Shown: positions 35,390 to 44,942, counted from the first letter of the stretch. The stretch: 64,000 bases of DNA from Gammaproteobacteria bacterium Ga0077554 (GCA_001464585.1 LNFF01000019.1:44981-108980); one strand, 5' to 3'. Made by a program: numbers and translations. The notes: generated by a model not told the origin, from the sequence alone.

Positions 35390-37339
35390 TTAGAAGACAA
35401 ACCAGGTCAGTAACACCAGCAAACCTATAATCATGGCAAAGGCATAATGATACAGAAACCCGGACTGCACACGGCGTATGACACCGGAAAGCTTGCCGAT
35501 ACCGAAAGCAGTACCATTGACCATCACACCATCAATCAATTTAATATCCCCGAATCGCCACAAGAAACGGCCCAGGCTGCGGCTACCTCCTGCAAAAACT
35601 GCATCATTAAAATCATCCGCGCCGTATTTACGGTCGAGCAGATTGTAAATGCCGGGGAAACGTTGTTTGATTTCACCCGCAATATCAGGGCGTTTCAGAT
35701 AGAGAAACCATGCCACACCCACACCCAGCAACGACAACCACACCGCTGGCGCCATTAGTCCATGCAAAATGAAATTGGATGCGCCGTGGTATTCGGCCGC
35801 AAGCACCTCCAGCACATTATGCTCGGGCAGCACCATAATGGCGTGGCCGAAGAAATCGCCAAACTGCAGCGGCTCAATTGCAATCGCGCCGATGATGACA
35901 GAAGGTATCGCCAACAACACCAGAGGCACAGTAACCACGGGCGGAGACTCATGCAAGTGATGACGGGTGTGCTCATCCATGCGCTCCTTACCATGAAACA
36001 CCAGAAAAAACATGCGGAAGGTATACAGCGCGGTGATGAATACACCGATCAACACCGCCGCATAAGCGAACCCGGCGCCCGGCACTGTCGAGATATGCAC
36101 TGCTTCGATAATGCTGTCTTTCGAGAAAAACCCGGCGAATCCAGGGAAGCCAATCAAGGCCAACGCCCCCATTAAAAATGTCCAGTAGGTAATGGGCATA
36201 TATTTTTTCAAGCCGCCCATCTTCGTCATGTCCTGCTCATGGTGCATGGCGATAATCACCGAGCCTGCCGCCAGGAACAACAACGCTTTGAAGAATGCGT
36301 GCGTCATCAAATGAAAGATGCCCGTCGCATACGCTGAAGCGCCCAACGCCACGACCATGTAACCCAATTGCGACAAGGTGGAATACGCAATCACGCGCTT
36401 GATATCATTCTGCACGATACCCAGCAGCCCCATAAAGAGCGCGGTGATAGCGCCAATCACAATCACAAAACTCAAAGCAGTTTGTGACAACTCAAAAAGC
36501 GGCGACATGCGCGCCACCATATACACACCCGCTGTCACCATGGTCGCCGCGTGAATCAGGGCGGAGATCGGTGTCGGGCCTTCCATTGAGTCGGGCAGCC
36601 ACACATGCAATGGCACCTGCGCCGATTTACCCATGGCGCCAACAAACAGCAGGATGCAGATCACGGTTATCACCGACCACTGTTCGTTCATGACAAAGTC
36701 ATCCGTGACATTCGCCATGGAGGGTGCCAAGTGGAACACTTCGGCGTAATCAAGGGTATTAAAATACATCAGTACCGCAGCAATACCCAGCAGGAATCCC
36801 AGATCGCCAACACGGTTGACCAGAAAGGCCTTGAGGTTAGCGTAAATAGCCGATTCTTTATGGTGCCAGAAACCAATCAACAAATACGAAACCAGACCCA
36901 CCGCTTCCCAGCCAAAGAACAACTGCATGAAGTTGTTGGCCATGATCAGCATCAACATGGAGAAGGTAAACAGTGAGATGTAACTGAAGAACCGCTGATA
37001 GCCAGGATCATCACGCATATAGCCGATGGTGTAGATATGCACCATCAACGATACAAAGGTGACCACCACCATCATCAAAGCGGTTAACTGGTCAACCAGG
37101 AAGCCCACTTCAAATTTGATGCCGTCGCTCACCAGCCAGGTATAAACCGAGGCATTGTAGGGCGCTACGCCATCAAAAATAATCTGCTTGAATACCACCA
37201 GTGACAGCAGGCACGAAATGGCAACGCCAATAATCGTGACCCAATGCGCGCCAGCACGGCCAATGACCTTGCCAAAAAATCCGGCAATGATCGCGCCCAG
37301 CAGTGGCGCCAAAACGATAACAAGGGATAATGTATGCAT
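35390..37339 (-). CDS. nuoL: NADH-quinone oxidoreductase subunit L
   Basis: A 649-residue proton-pumping subunit with a long lateral helix at the C-terminus. Landmarks: FFGWEAVGLVSYLLIGFW, GAMGKSAQVPLHVWLPDSMEGPTPISALIHAATMVTAGVYMV, DIKRVIAYSTLSQLGYMV, MTHAFFKALLFLAAGSVI and GFPGFAGFFSKDSIIE. Seventeen bases separate nuoK from it. Confidence 0.97.
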   Translation of the reverse strand: MHTLSLVIVLAPLLGAIIAGFFGKVIGRAGAHWVTIIGVAISCLLSLVVFKQIIFDGVAPYNASVYTWLVSDGIKFEVGFLVDQLTALMMVVVTFVSLMVHIYTIGYMRDDPGYQRFFSYISLFTFSMLMLIMANNFMQLFFGWEAVGLVSYLLIGFWHHKESAIYANLKAFLVNRVGDLGFLLGIAAVLMYFNTLDYAEVFHLAPSMANVTDDFVMNEQWSVITVICILLFVGAMGKSAQVPLHVWLPDSMEGPTPISALIHAATMVTAGVYMVARMSPLFELSQTALSFVIVIGAITALFMGLLGIVQNDIKRVIAYSTLSQLGYMVVALGASAYATGIFHLMTHAFFKALLFLAAGSVIIAMHHEQDMTKMGGLKKYMPITYWTFLMGALALIGFPGFAGFFSKDSIIEAVHISTVPGAGFAYAAVLIGVFITALYTFRMFFLVFHGKERMDEHTRHHLHESPPVVTVPLVLLAIPSVIIGAIAIEPLQFGDFFGHAIMVLPEHNVLEVLAAEYHGASNFILHGLMAPAVWLSLLGVGVAWFLYLKRPDIAGEIKQRFPGIYNLLDRKYGADDFNDAVFAGGSRSLGRFLWRFGDIKLIDGVMVNGTAFGIGKLSGVIRRVQSGFLYHYAFAMIIGLLVLLTWFVF

Positions 37340-37355
37340 GGTGTCGAACGCCTTT

Positions 37356-37661
37356 TTATCCCTTCAATGTATCAAGATCTTCAACATTAATGGTGCGCTT
37401 GTTGCGGAATAACACCACCAATATTGCCAGGCCGATAGCCGCTTCAGCAGCGGCAACGGTCAAGATGAAGAAGACAAAAACCTGCCCGGCGCTGTCGCCA
37501 AGATAACGCGAAAAGGCAACAAAGTTCATGTTCACGGCCAGCAACATGAGCTCTATTGACATTAACAGAATGATGACGTTTTTACGGTTAAGGAATATTC
37601 CGGCCAGGCTAATGCAAAACAGAATAGCCCCAAGAATCAAAAAATCAGACAACGCAACCAT
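37356..37661 (-). CDS. nuoK: NADH-quinone oxidoreductase subunit K
   Basis: A 101-residue membrane subunit with three transmembrane helices. The conserved Glu residues are in [18 protein letters not shown] (about 36) and [14 protein letters not shown] (about 72). It belongs to the quinone-coupled proton path. SD GGTGAG. Confidence 0.97.
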   Translation of the reverse strand: MVALSDFLILGAILFCISLAGIFLNRKNVIILLMSIELMLLAVNMNFVAFSRYLGDSAGQVFVFFILTVAAAEAAIGLAILVVLFRNKRTINVEDLDTLKG

Positions 37662-37743
37662 TTGATCTCACCCTAATGTGTTCTTCTTAGATGTTTTTAA
37701 TCCCAACATGAAACCGCAGATGTCAGGCAACCAACGCTTATTG

Positions 37744-37850
37744 TGTCATTTCGAACGTAAAAAATAGCTGTCATCCCGAACGTAAAAATAACTGTCATCC
37801 CGAACATAGTGAGGGATCTTAGGGATTCCTCGCCGCACTCGGAATGACAT
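37744..37850. repeat. Tandem TGTCAT-YY-CGAAC repeats (nuoJ-nuoK gap)
   Basis: Three head-to-tail starts of about 20 bases (TGTCAT, YYCGAAC, then GTAAAAA in the first two) lead into a full palindromic repeat GTGAGGGATCTT...ATTCCTCGC..CTCGGAATGACA. It reaches to within two bases of the nuoJ stop. Confidence 0.8.
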
Positions 37851-37852
37851 GG

Positions 37853-38461
37853 CTAACTCTTATTTTCTTTTTTCTCCGATTCCATTTTAATCACGCGCAC
37901 CCGATCCTTACTCTGCACCGACACCTGCCACCCCGGATCCTGATATTTGGTGTGCGGTCGTTTGCGCATCGTCAGGGCAATGGCGGCAACAATAGCGACC
38001 AGCAGAATAGCTGCGGCAATCTCAAAAGGATACACATACACGGTATACAATACGCGGCCCAGCTCTTTGGTATTACTGTAGTCAGCCATATGGCGTGCGG
38101 GCTCTGCAAAATTTTCCAGACCAAAATATTTTGGCCCCACTGCGATGCTCATTTCTGCCACGATAATCAGGGCCACGACAATGCCGACCGGCAGGTAGCG
38201 CATAAATCCTTCGCGCAAGACGACGATATTGATGTCAAGCATCATCACTACAAACAGAAACAGCACCATCACCGCACCGACATACACCAACACCAGCGTC
38301 AGCGCCAGGAATTCAGCTTCCAGCAGCAACCACAATGCAGCACTGGTAAAGAAAGCCAGCACCAGAAAAAGTACAGCGTATACCGGATTGCGCACCGTGA
38401 TCACCAACACGGATGCGATCACCAGCAGTGCCGCAAAAACGTAAAAAACGATTTGTTCCAT
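37853..38461 (-). CDS. nuoJ: NADH-quinone oxidoreductase subunit J
   Basis: A 202-residue membrane subunit with five helices: NPVYAVLFLVLAFFTSAALWLLLEAEFLALTLVLVYVGAVMVLFLFVVMML is the classic ND6-like block (helix 3 with its pi-bulge). The C-terminus is hydrophilic and basic. The nuoI-nuoJ spacer is expanded to about 200 bases by a repeat. Confidence 0.95.
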   Translation of the reverse strand: MEQIVFYVFAALLVIASVLVITVRNPVYAVLFLVLAFFTSAALWLLLEAEFLALTLVLVYVGAVMVLFLFVVMMLDINIVVLREGFMRYLPVGIVVALIIVAEMSIAVGPKYFGLENFAEPARHMADYSNTKELGRVLYTVYVYPFEIAAAILLVAIVAAIALTMRKRPHTKYQDPGWQVSVQSKDRVRVIKMESEKKENKS

Positions 38462-38553
38462 TATGCTATGAAATCATCCTGGTAATTTATGAAATATATA
38501 AACCAATAATATTAAAGGATCCGTGATTTACCCATATGCTGTCACCCACATAC

Positions 38554-38655
38554 TGTCATTTCGACTCCCGCGAAAGCGGGGGGAGAAATCCTGGAAGATC
38601 TCTCACCTTCATTCGAGACTCGAGACAAGGATTTCTCCCTGCGCCCGAAATGACA
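38554..38655. repeat. TGTCATTTCGA-type palindromic repeat (nuoI-nuoJ gap)
   Basis: Starts TGTCATTTCGACTCCCGCG with AAAGCGGGGGGAGAAATCC and ends GGATTTCTCCCTGCGCCCG then AAATGACA. Same family as 33716-33827; GACTCGAGACAAGGATTTCT is also shared with that copy. Confidence 0.8.
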
Positions 38656-38667
38656 TGCAGAGATTCC

Positions 38668-39156
38668 TTAACGATACGCGGCATCTTGGGCCCGATCTGC
38701 CGCGATCTGTTTTTCGTGGCGATCCCCAATCGCCAATAACTTATCTTTGGTCATCACCGTGCCTTCGCGGCTTTCAAAGTGGTATTCGTAAATCCGCGTT
38801 TCGACGATAGAATCCACTGGACACGACTCTTCACACAATCCGCAAAAAATACACTTGAACAAATCAATGTCATAACGCGTGGTGCGGCGCGTGCCGTCTT
38901 CACGCTGGGCGGATTCAATGGTAATCGCCAGCGCCGGGCACACCGCTTCACAGAGTTTGCATGCAATGCAGCGCTCTTCGCCATTGGGGTAACGGCGCAA
39001 CGCATGCAAGCCACGAAAACGCGGTGATTGCGGCGTCTTCTCTTCAGGATACTGGACAGTGATCTTTTTCGCAAAAAAATACTTGCCAGTCAGCTTGAGG
39101 CCAATGAACAGCTCCCACAGCATCAGGCTCTTAAAGTAATTAGTCACGGCATTCAT
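38668..39156 (-). CDS. nuoI: NADH-quinone oxidoreductase subunit I
   Basis: A 162-residue peripheral-arm subunit carrying two 4Fe-4S clusters (N6a, N6b): [12 protein letters not shown] (about 60-71) and [12 protein letters not shown] (about 99-110). The N-terminal amphipathic part ([22 protein letters not shown]) packs against the membrane arm. The ATG at 39156 has SD GGAGT; an upstream in-frame start (39192) adds 12 residues from the foreign spacer. nuoI normally follows nuoH directly; here 5.8 kb intervenes. Confidence 0.96.
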   Translation of the reverse strand: MNAVTNYFKSLMLWELFIGLKLTGKYFFAKKITVQYPEEKTPQSPRFRGLHALRRYPNGEERCIACKLCEAVCPALAITIESAQREDGTRRTTRYDIDLFKCIFCGLCEESCPVDSIVETRIYEYHFESREGTVMTKDKLLAIGDRHEKQIAADRAQDAAYR

Positions 39157-39195
39157 AATACGCACTCCTTCAACGCCAGACGCGCAGTACAAGAT

Positions 39196-39360
39196 TGGGC
39201 TGGGTTCGCAAAGCCCACCATATTAAACCAATGTCCACCACTACGCATACCCCAATAACCCACAATCAAATAATTGTCGCCATCTACATTTCAATAATAT
39301 CATCGCCCTTGATGGCTGGACTTCATTTCATTCGACCCAACCCACCGCGCTGCGCCTGTT
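39196..39360. repeat. TGGGCTTCATTTCATTC-type repeat at the nuoI edge of the island
   Basis: GCTGGGTTCGCAAAGCCCACC at the left and GGACTTCATTTCATTCGACC then CAACCCACCGCGCTGCGC at the right belong to the family also seen at 40090 and 40280. It occupies the gap between nuoI and the zinc-finger gene. Confidence 0.6.
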
Positions 39361-39368
39361 ACGAGATA

Positions 39369-39590
39369 TTATGCCGCATACTTCACGATTTCCAATTCTG
39401 CCGCCTTGTCGGATTTGCTCAAAATTTCGTCGACACGTGCCATAGTATGATCCTCTATCAAAAACTCAGCGCAGCTTTCACATTGCAGCACTGGCAACTC
39501 TTTAAGAATCACGATGGTCGCTACGCCCACCTTGAACGGAAGGTCGGTAATGACAAGGCACATATCACCGCCGCATACTTGGCATTTCAT
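39369..39590 (-). CDS. YgiT-type zinc-finger protein (MqsA-like antitoxin N-terminus)
   Basis: A 73-residue protein with two CxxC pairs (MKCQVCGG at residues 3-6 and LQCESCAEF at about 37-40), the treble-clef-like zinc site of YgiT/MqsA-type N-terminal domains. No helix-turn-helix follows, as in the short YgiT-only family often paired with DUF4258 proteins. Its ATG overlaps the stop of the DUF4258 gene by four bases (ATGA), typical of a toxin-antitoxin-like pair. It would bind or neutralise its partner (inference). Confidence 0.75.
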   Translation of the reverse strand: MKCQVCGGDMCLVITDLPFKVGVATIVILKELPVLQCESCAEFLIEDHTMARVDEILSKSDKAAELEIVKYAA

Positions 39591-39928
39591 AAATTATTCC
39601 TGGTTTTTAAGTCACCGGCCCATTGACCGGGATTCGGCACATAGGCAGTAACAACCCGCGCATTGTCGCCCATAACGTCCACCGCAAACACAACGTGGAA
39701 TACCACACCCTGATTTCGCGCGAAGACAAGGTAGCTCGGCAAATACTTGTCTTCGGGGTAGGCCTCAATGATTTCATAGGTGGATTCCGACGCGAGAATC
39801 ATCTCGCGGGATATCGCACGACCCTTCATACGCATGTTAACGTGATATGTCCAGAAGATATTCCTCTGACGTACACAACGGCAAATAAAGTCCAACGGGT
39901 CAGCAGGAATGCTCCGTTCACGCACCAC
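39587..39928 (-). CDS. DUF4258 family protein, putative toxin partner
   Basis: A 113-residue protein matching DUF4258: YHVNMRMKGRAISREMILASESTYEIIEAYPEDKYLPSYLVFARNQGVVFHVVFAVD and VVTAYVPNPGQW, the compact RelE/BrnT-like pattern (His in helix 1, H and W near the end). Such proteins are found as first genes of pairs with YgiT zinc fingers and are suspected RNases. GTG start with AAGGCGG upstream. Confidence 0.75.
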   Translation of the reverse strand: MVRERSIPADPLDFICRCVRQRNIFWTYHVNMRMKGRAISREMILASESTYEIIEAYPEDKYLPSYLVFARNQGVVFHVVFAVDVMGDNARVVTAYVPNPGQWAGDLKTRNNL

Positions 39929-40329
39929 TCAACCCGCCTTTCCCGCTTTGATTGGAATCGTCATCACGGACAGCCAGCAGCCCGTAGAATGGGTGGAGCG
40001 TAGCATAACCCATCACATTCCCGATAACCCGTCACGGCAACCATTGGTCATGGTGTTTCAATGTTCATCCACCTTTCATGCTTTATCATCAGTGTTGATG
40101 GGCTCCATTTCATTTCACCCATCCTACGTGCTCAATAGTCGCAAGTGGTCAGCGCTGGCTGACCGCGCGGTATTGTGATTTGAATGAGGGTGTTTCAAGT
40201 TAATCATGATCCCTAGTTGTTTTTTCGTTATCAAATATCACGCCGTTATATTTCATCTTGACCACCGTCAACGTCCATCTCGATTGTTGGGCTTCATTTC
40301 ATTCAGCCCAACCTACCACGCTACCCGGC
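39929..40329. other. 401-base spacer between the immunity candidate and DUF4258 gene
   Basis: No gene is seen. It holds three copies or fragments of intergenic repeats: about 39985-40018 (GGGTGGAGCGTAGCATAACC), 40089-40135 (GATGGGCTCCATTTCATTTC) and 40270-40325 (TTGGGCTTCATTTCATTCAG followed by CCCAACCTACC). Such repeats are typical of intergenic space and suggest successive insertions. Confidence 0.65.
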
Positions 40330-40689
40330 TCAAACAACGTACTCCTGACCATTGACCAGTAATGTGTATGCCTCGTACATCGGATCGTTGGCATAAACGA
40401 TCAGCCTATCCTGATTCGAAAATACTAGATCAAGAGTTCCGTCCGCATCACAGTCGACCTCAATAATGCATTGCCCAAGAGCCCGAACCAAATTCGTTTC
40501 ACAAAGCGGGAACTCACAAACAGATGTATCGTAAATCGCGTCCTCGTTCCCGAAGCGAAACGGAGCGGATACGCTCAACCTGTTTCCATTTTCAAAAACC
40601 AAATGGACTACGTAGATCCCAAAGGAAACGACCTCGAGCGAGCTGTTTTTGAGCCTTGTCAAAACCTCTAATTTTGGCGGTTGATGCAT
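40330..40689 (-). CDS. Candidate immunity protein to the RHS C-terminal toxin
   Basis: A 119-residue acidic protein: VVHLVFENGNRLSVSAPFRF, ALGQCIIEVDCDADGTLDLVFSNQDRLIVYANDPMYEAYTLLVNGQEYVV. The all-beta layout and YEAYTL ending resemble the DUF6188 family, which I recall near RHS genes; this is from memory and not checked. The start ATG overlaps the RHS stop (TGATG), so it is translated right after the toxin end, as immunity genes are. The open frame extends 31 codons upstream inside the RHS gene but that part is out of register with any homology. Confidence 0.65.
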   Translation of the reverse strand: MHQPPKLEVLTRLKNSSLEVVSFGIYVVHLVFENGNRLSVSAPFRFGNEDAIYDTSVCEFPLCETNLVRALGQCIIEVDCDADGTLDLVFSNQDRLIVYANDPMYEAYTLLVNGQEYVV

Positions 40690-43600
40690 CAGTCGAATGG
40701 TCCTTTGTATCCCGGCGGCATCGGAACATGAGTGTCTTGATGCGGCCCAGGTTTCATTGTTCGCGGATCTAGGCGCTGCCATCCCTGTCCGTCGAACTTC
40801 TCAATTTTCCAATAGCCATCAGGATATTGTTCCGTCGGCTTCCCACGATAACATCTGGTACCAGGCGGCAAGGTCGATAGATCAGGCGGGTTCGCTGGTG
40901 GATTCGTTGGAGGTTTGAATTTAGGAGATGGCTTAGGTGGTGCTTTCTTGGGAAAGATTGTTGGCATCAGCTTCTGAAGCAACATTTTCACCAACGAATT
41001 CTCGCCAGTCGGGTCGACGTCATTGATTGGAATATTACCAACATAGGTGTATGGGTTCAACCCCCCCACCAACCCAATCGGATCACTCTGAATGTATCTG
41101 CCCAAGCCCGGGTTGTAATCCCTGAAGTAGTTATAGTGCAGCCCGGTCTCCCTGTCAAAGTATTGGCCAGGAAAGCGTAGGTTATACGTGAATTTCACGC
41201 CGTTGTTGTCCGGGTCTTCGTTGGCTAAAGTGGTGCCGAAGGGGTCGGAATCCCAGCGCCAGATGACCTTGTTGGTAGTGTCTGTGATGGCGCGCGGGGT
41301 GTTGAGATGGTCGGCGTGGAGGTTATACGTGACGGTGGGGGTGAGCACGGCCACGGGAATGTCGCCCAGATACACGGTTTCCAAAATCGCCACGCCCGTG
41401 CTGGTGTAATCACCGAGAAGATGGCCTTGCGCGTCGTAGATAAAGTAGTTAGTGCCAGTGCTGACATCGTAGCCCGTCTTGCTGACGCGCTGACCCAGGC
41501 CATTGAGGACGTAGGTGTTGCTGCGCGTGCCGTAGGTGACTTTAGTGAGGCGCCCGCGTGCGTTATAAGTGTAAGCATAGGTACCGTCGCCCGTCAGGTT
41601 GCCTATCGCATCATAGGTATAGCTCTTGGCAACAGACCCGCTTTGCCCGATTAAACGATTGCTGGTCGCCGGGAGGGTATAGAGGGTAGCTGCGCTACCT
41701 TGGGTGAGCTGGGTACGATTGCCATTGGCGTCGTACTGGTAGTTACTGACCAAGCCGGTGGAGTCGACGTGTTGGGTGAGGCGGTCGACGCTGTCATAGC
41801 CGTAGCTTTGTACTTTGGCGCCCTGGGTCTGCTGGACGATGCGCCCGGCACTGTCGTAGCTGATGGCTAATGGAGGGGTGGTGCCTTGGGGGTGGCTGAT
41901 AATGCGACCGTCCTGGTCAAAGGCGCGGCTATGCAGGGTGCCGTTGGTCCAGGTCCATTCTTTCACCGCACCATAGGGCTGGTAGCGGATGTTGTTGAGC
42001 AGAGGCTGGCCGTTGAGGCTGAGCTGGGTAAGGTTACCGGCGAGGTCATAACCGTAGCTGATCACTTTGCCCGAGGGGTAGGTGAGCTGCGCCACGCGTC
42101 CGCTGGCGTCGTATCCATAACGCAGCACCTGATTAAGCGTCCCCGTAGTTTGGGTTTGAGTGATAACCCGCCATTGCGCATCGTACGTCCATTGAGTAAT
42201 GCCCGCCGGGTCGGTCATTTTAACCAGGCGGCCTACCGCACTCATACCCGTATCGTATTGATAAGTGATGCTGGTGCGGTCAGCGAACACGGTTTTGATG
42301 AGGCGGTTTAAAGCGTCGTAGGTATAGACGGTCTTTTTATTCCGGGCGTCGGTTTGGGTGGCAAGATTACCCGCCGCATCATAGGTGTGGGTGGTGGTGC
42401 CAGCATCCAGACTTAAGGTCTGGGTGAGGTTGCCGAGACCGTCGTAGCTGTAGGCGGTGCCAATGCTGCGCGGGTCGATGACTTGAATGAGGCGGTCATT
42501 GGCATTGTAGGTATAGCTGGCAATGCCATTGGCAGGGTCGGTAACTTGCGCCAAACGATTAAGGGCGTCATAGGTATTACGGGTGATATGTGCCAGGGGG
42601 TCGGTGGTGTCGGTCAGATTGCCATTGGCGTCGTACTGGTATGAGGTGACCTGGTTCTGCGCGCCGATGTCTTGAGCCAGACGGTTCAGGCTGTCAAAGA
42701 CGCGGCGGCGCTGCTGGGTGAGGGTGTTGCTGGGGTCGAGGATGTCTTCTTTGATGCGGTTGCCCAGCGCATCCAGTGTGTAGCTGATTTTATTGCCCAA
42801 GGCATCGGTCATGCCGGTGAGGCGGTGCGCTGCGTCGTAGGTGTAATCCATGAAGCTGTTGTCGGGCAGAATAATACGGGTGAGCTGACCCACGCCGTCG
42901 TACTGGAACTGAGTGAGCTCGTTGCCGATGGCACGGGTGACCAGGCGGCCACGTGCATCGTAGCGCAGTTGGGTGATCAGGCCGTTGGGGTCTTGTAGGG
43001 TTAAGGGGCGGCCGTGGGCGTCGTAGGCGGTGAGGCGGGTGATGTGACCAAGGGCGTTGGTGGCTGTCGCCAGATTACCTTGGGTGTCATAGGTGTAGGT
43101 ACTGATGTCGGCAACATCGGTGCGCGGACCGTTCACCGTGAGCATCTGACCGAAGCTGTTATAGGTATAACTCCAGGCACGGGTGAGGGTGCCGGAGGTG
43201 ATGGTCTTTTGCGTGATGTTGCCTTGGGCGTCATAGCTGAAGGTGGTAGTGCGGTTGGGTTCGGTGATCTGGGTGGGCAGGCGGGAGGTGGGGTGCCAAG
43301 CCGTGGTGATGGTGCGCGCCAAGAGGGTGCCAGCAGCTTCGGTGCGGCGGGTCTCTAAATTACGGGTCAGGTCGTAGACGTAGGTGGTGAGGTTGCCGTT
43401 GAAATCGGTGCGGCTGGCGATATTGCCGTTGGCGTCGTAGGTGGTGTTGGAGGCATCCCCGCCGCAGGTGGCGCAGGGTTGAGTGACGCCAGTACTTTTG
43501 ACCACGCCGAGGAGGGTCTGGAAACTGCGGGTGCGGGCAGTGCCCAGGGCGTCGGTGACGGTGGTGGTGCCGTCCGCATTGTAAACCAGGCTGACCTTTT

Positions 43601-44942
43601 CTACGCCACCAGCATGTTCGCTGGAAATGCCACGGCCTTGATCATCATAGATGTAGGTAGAGAAACGGCTACCGTTTTCGTCGGTGATACCGGTGAGGGC
43701 GCGGGGGAAAGCGGCGTTTTCGTAAAGATAGGTACGCACCTTGCCATCGGGGTAGGTGACCGAGATCAAGTTGTTATTGGCATTATAACTGTAACCATAG
43801 AGGCCACCCGCCGGATCGGCCATCGTGCTGATGCGGTTGTTGGCATCGTAAGTAAAGGTTAAGGCGCGCCCAAACGCATCGGTCACCGCCACCAGCCGCT
43901 GGGCAGCGTCGTAACTCAGGGTTTGGGTCAGCCCGGCGCGGGTAGTGGTGGAGAGCAGTTTGCCGGTGGCATCGTATTTTTCCGTTTCATCCTCACTATT
44001 GAGATGTTCCCAGCCGATGGGTAGCCCATTGGCATCCACCAGACGGCTCAGCTTGCCCGTGACATCCGCATCACTTTTCCAAAGGCCATTTTGCAAAGCA
44101 TACATATACGCTTTGCCATCGGGGCGCATGACGGTTGCTGAAAATGCCGTCCCATTGGATGTCAACCCCACAGAACGCTGAAAGTTGTGCTGCCAATTTG
44201 CCGTCATAGTCGCGGCCGGGTTGATATCAACCACATTACGTTCCACGGACGAAAATGTGGTAAAGGTTGCAGGGCCGGGGGGCGCATCGGGGGTTTGGGC
44301 GGTTCTTTTAGGACGATATAAATATCGGTTTGTCTTTTGATTGTAAACGCGCCTGAAAACAAGGCCTGCGGGACCTGAATAATCGGTTTCAATGTGATAT
44401 TTATTGCCGGTTTTTGAATTGATGGGGTTAGGGGTGTCCACCCGGCACAGGGAACCAAGATTTTTCATTGGATCAATGATCTGCGGGCCCAACGACTGGC
44501 ACATATACGCCCCCGTGCGCACGGAGATATCGTCAGGGCAAAAATAGTAACGTAGCGCAGGCTCCGTAATATAGACCAGCGCACCGTTCGGATTATCGTG
44601 AGGATTGGCCGCAACTACATATTGTTCTGTGGCATGGTTAACAGAAACACATACCGCCGTTAGCGGAAAGCTAGTCTCACGCCAGCTCTGTGCATGTGCC
44701 TGGCATACACTATCAACGCTTGATAAGAAGGTCGATTTTCCCGGATTCCCATAGACAAACTCCGCAGGAAAAAGATCGGGAGCCGCCCAAGCGGGGGGCG
44801 CTAACATCACTGCAAAAATTGCAGCCTTCCGCGCCAGGGAGCGTGTAGTTGAAAAGCCTGTCGTTAATGAAATCCCTATGCGACCGAAGATTAAAGAACC
44901 TACCCGCAAAATAAGCCCGGCTATTTTGCTAAAAATACGCAT
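40689..44942 (-). CDS. RHS/YD-repeat protein with variable C-terminal (toxin-like) tip
   Basis: A 1417-residue secreted giant. Predicted Sec signal (about 1-54, ending PAWA-APD), a DUF6531-like region (NPINSKTGNKYHIETDYSG..GLVFRRVYNQ, about 170-205), then a long array of YD repeats (forms like YTYDAQGRL, YQYDANGNLT, TYDALNRL) that build an RHS shell, closed by the RHS-associated core (RFPGQYFDRETGLHYNYFRD, GLGRYIQSDPIGLVGGLNPYTYVGN, VDPTGE). After a Pro/Lys linker comes a unique 55-residue tip (GTRCYRGKP...GYWKIEKFDGQGWQRLDP...HVPMPPGYKGPFD). Start chosen before the signal; a longer frame overlaps nuoH. It lies 50 bases after nuoH on the same strand. Confidence 0.9.
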   Translation of the reverse strand: MRIFSKIAGLILRVGSLIFGRIGISLTTGFSTTRSLARKAAIFAVMLAPPAWAAPDLFPAEFVYGNPGKSTFLSSVDSVCQAHAQSWRETSFPLTAVCVSVNHATEQYVVAANPHDNPNGALVYITEPALRYYFCPDDISVRTGAYMCQSLGPQIIDPMKNLGSLCRVDTPNPINSKTGNKYHIETDYSGPAGLVFRRVYNQKTNRYLYRPKRTAQTPDAPPGPATFTTFSSVERNVVDINPAATMTANWQHNFQRSVGLTSNGTAFSATVMRPDGKAYMYALQNGLWKSDADVTGKLSRLVDANGLPIGWEHLNSEDETEKYDATGKLLSTTTRAGLTQTLSYDAAQRLVAVTDAFGRALTFTYDANNRISTMADPAGGLYGYSYNANNNLISVTYPDGKVRTYLYENAAFPRALTGITDENGSRFSTYIYDDQGRGISSEHAGGVEKVSLVYNADGTTTVTDALGTARTRSFQTLLGVVKSTGVTQPCATCGGDASNTTYDANGNIASRTDFNGNLTTYVYDLTRNLETRRTEAAGTLLARTITTAWHPTSRLPTQITEPNRTTTFSYDAQGNITQKTITSGTLTRAWSYTYNSFGQMLTVNGPRTDVADISTYTYDTQGNLATATNALGHITRLTAYDAHGRPLTLQDPNGLITQLRYDARGRLVTRAIGNELTQFQYDGVGQLTRIILPDNSFMDYTYDAAHRLTGMTDALGNKISYTLDALGNRIKEDILDPSNTLTQQRRRVFDSLNRLAQDIGAQNQVTSYQYDANGNLTDTTDPLAHITRNTYDALNRLAQVTDPANGIASYTYNANDRLIQVIDPRSIGTAYSYDGLGNLTQTLSLDAGTTTHTYDAAGNLATQTDARNKKTVYTYDALNRLIKTVFADRTSITYQYDTGMSAVGRLVKMTDPAGITQWTYDAQWRVITQTQTTGTLNQVLRYGYDASGRVAQLTYPSGKVISYGYDLAGNLTQLSLNGQPLLNNIRYQPYGAVKEWTWTNGTLHSRAFDQDGRIISHPQGTTPPLAISYDSAGRIVQQTQGAKVQSYGYDSVDRLTQHVDSTGLVSNYQYDANGNRTQLTQGSAATLYTLPATSNRLIGQSGSVAKSYTYDAIGNLTGDGTYAYTYNARGRLTKVTYGTRSNTYVLNGLGQRVSKTGYDVSTGTNYFIYDAQGHLLGDYTSTGVAILETVYLGDIPVAVLTPTVTYNLHADHLNTPRAITDTTNKVIWRWDSDPFGTTLANEDPDNNGVKFTYNLRFPGQYFDRETGLHYNYFRDYNPGLGRYIQSDPIGLVGGLNPYTYVGNIPINDVDPTGENSLVKMLLQKLMPTIFPKKAPPKPSPKFKPPTNPPANPPDLSTLPPGTRCYRGKPTEQYPDGYWKIEKFDGQGWQRLDPRTMKPGPHQDTHVPMPPGYKGPFD

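Noticed and set aside
33700..38700. Regularly similar repeats in nuo spacers as a CRISPR-like array
   Set aside because: Copies are dispersed, palindromic and separated by genes, not by short uniform spacers; no cas genes.
41000..44000. Many long plus-strand frames opposite the RHS gene
   Set aside because: They are mirror frames of the repetitive YD-coding sequence; Gly/Val-rich with no domain.
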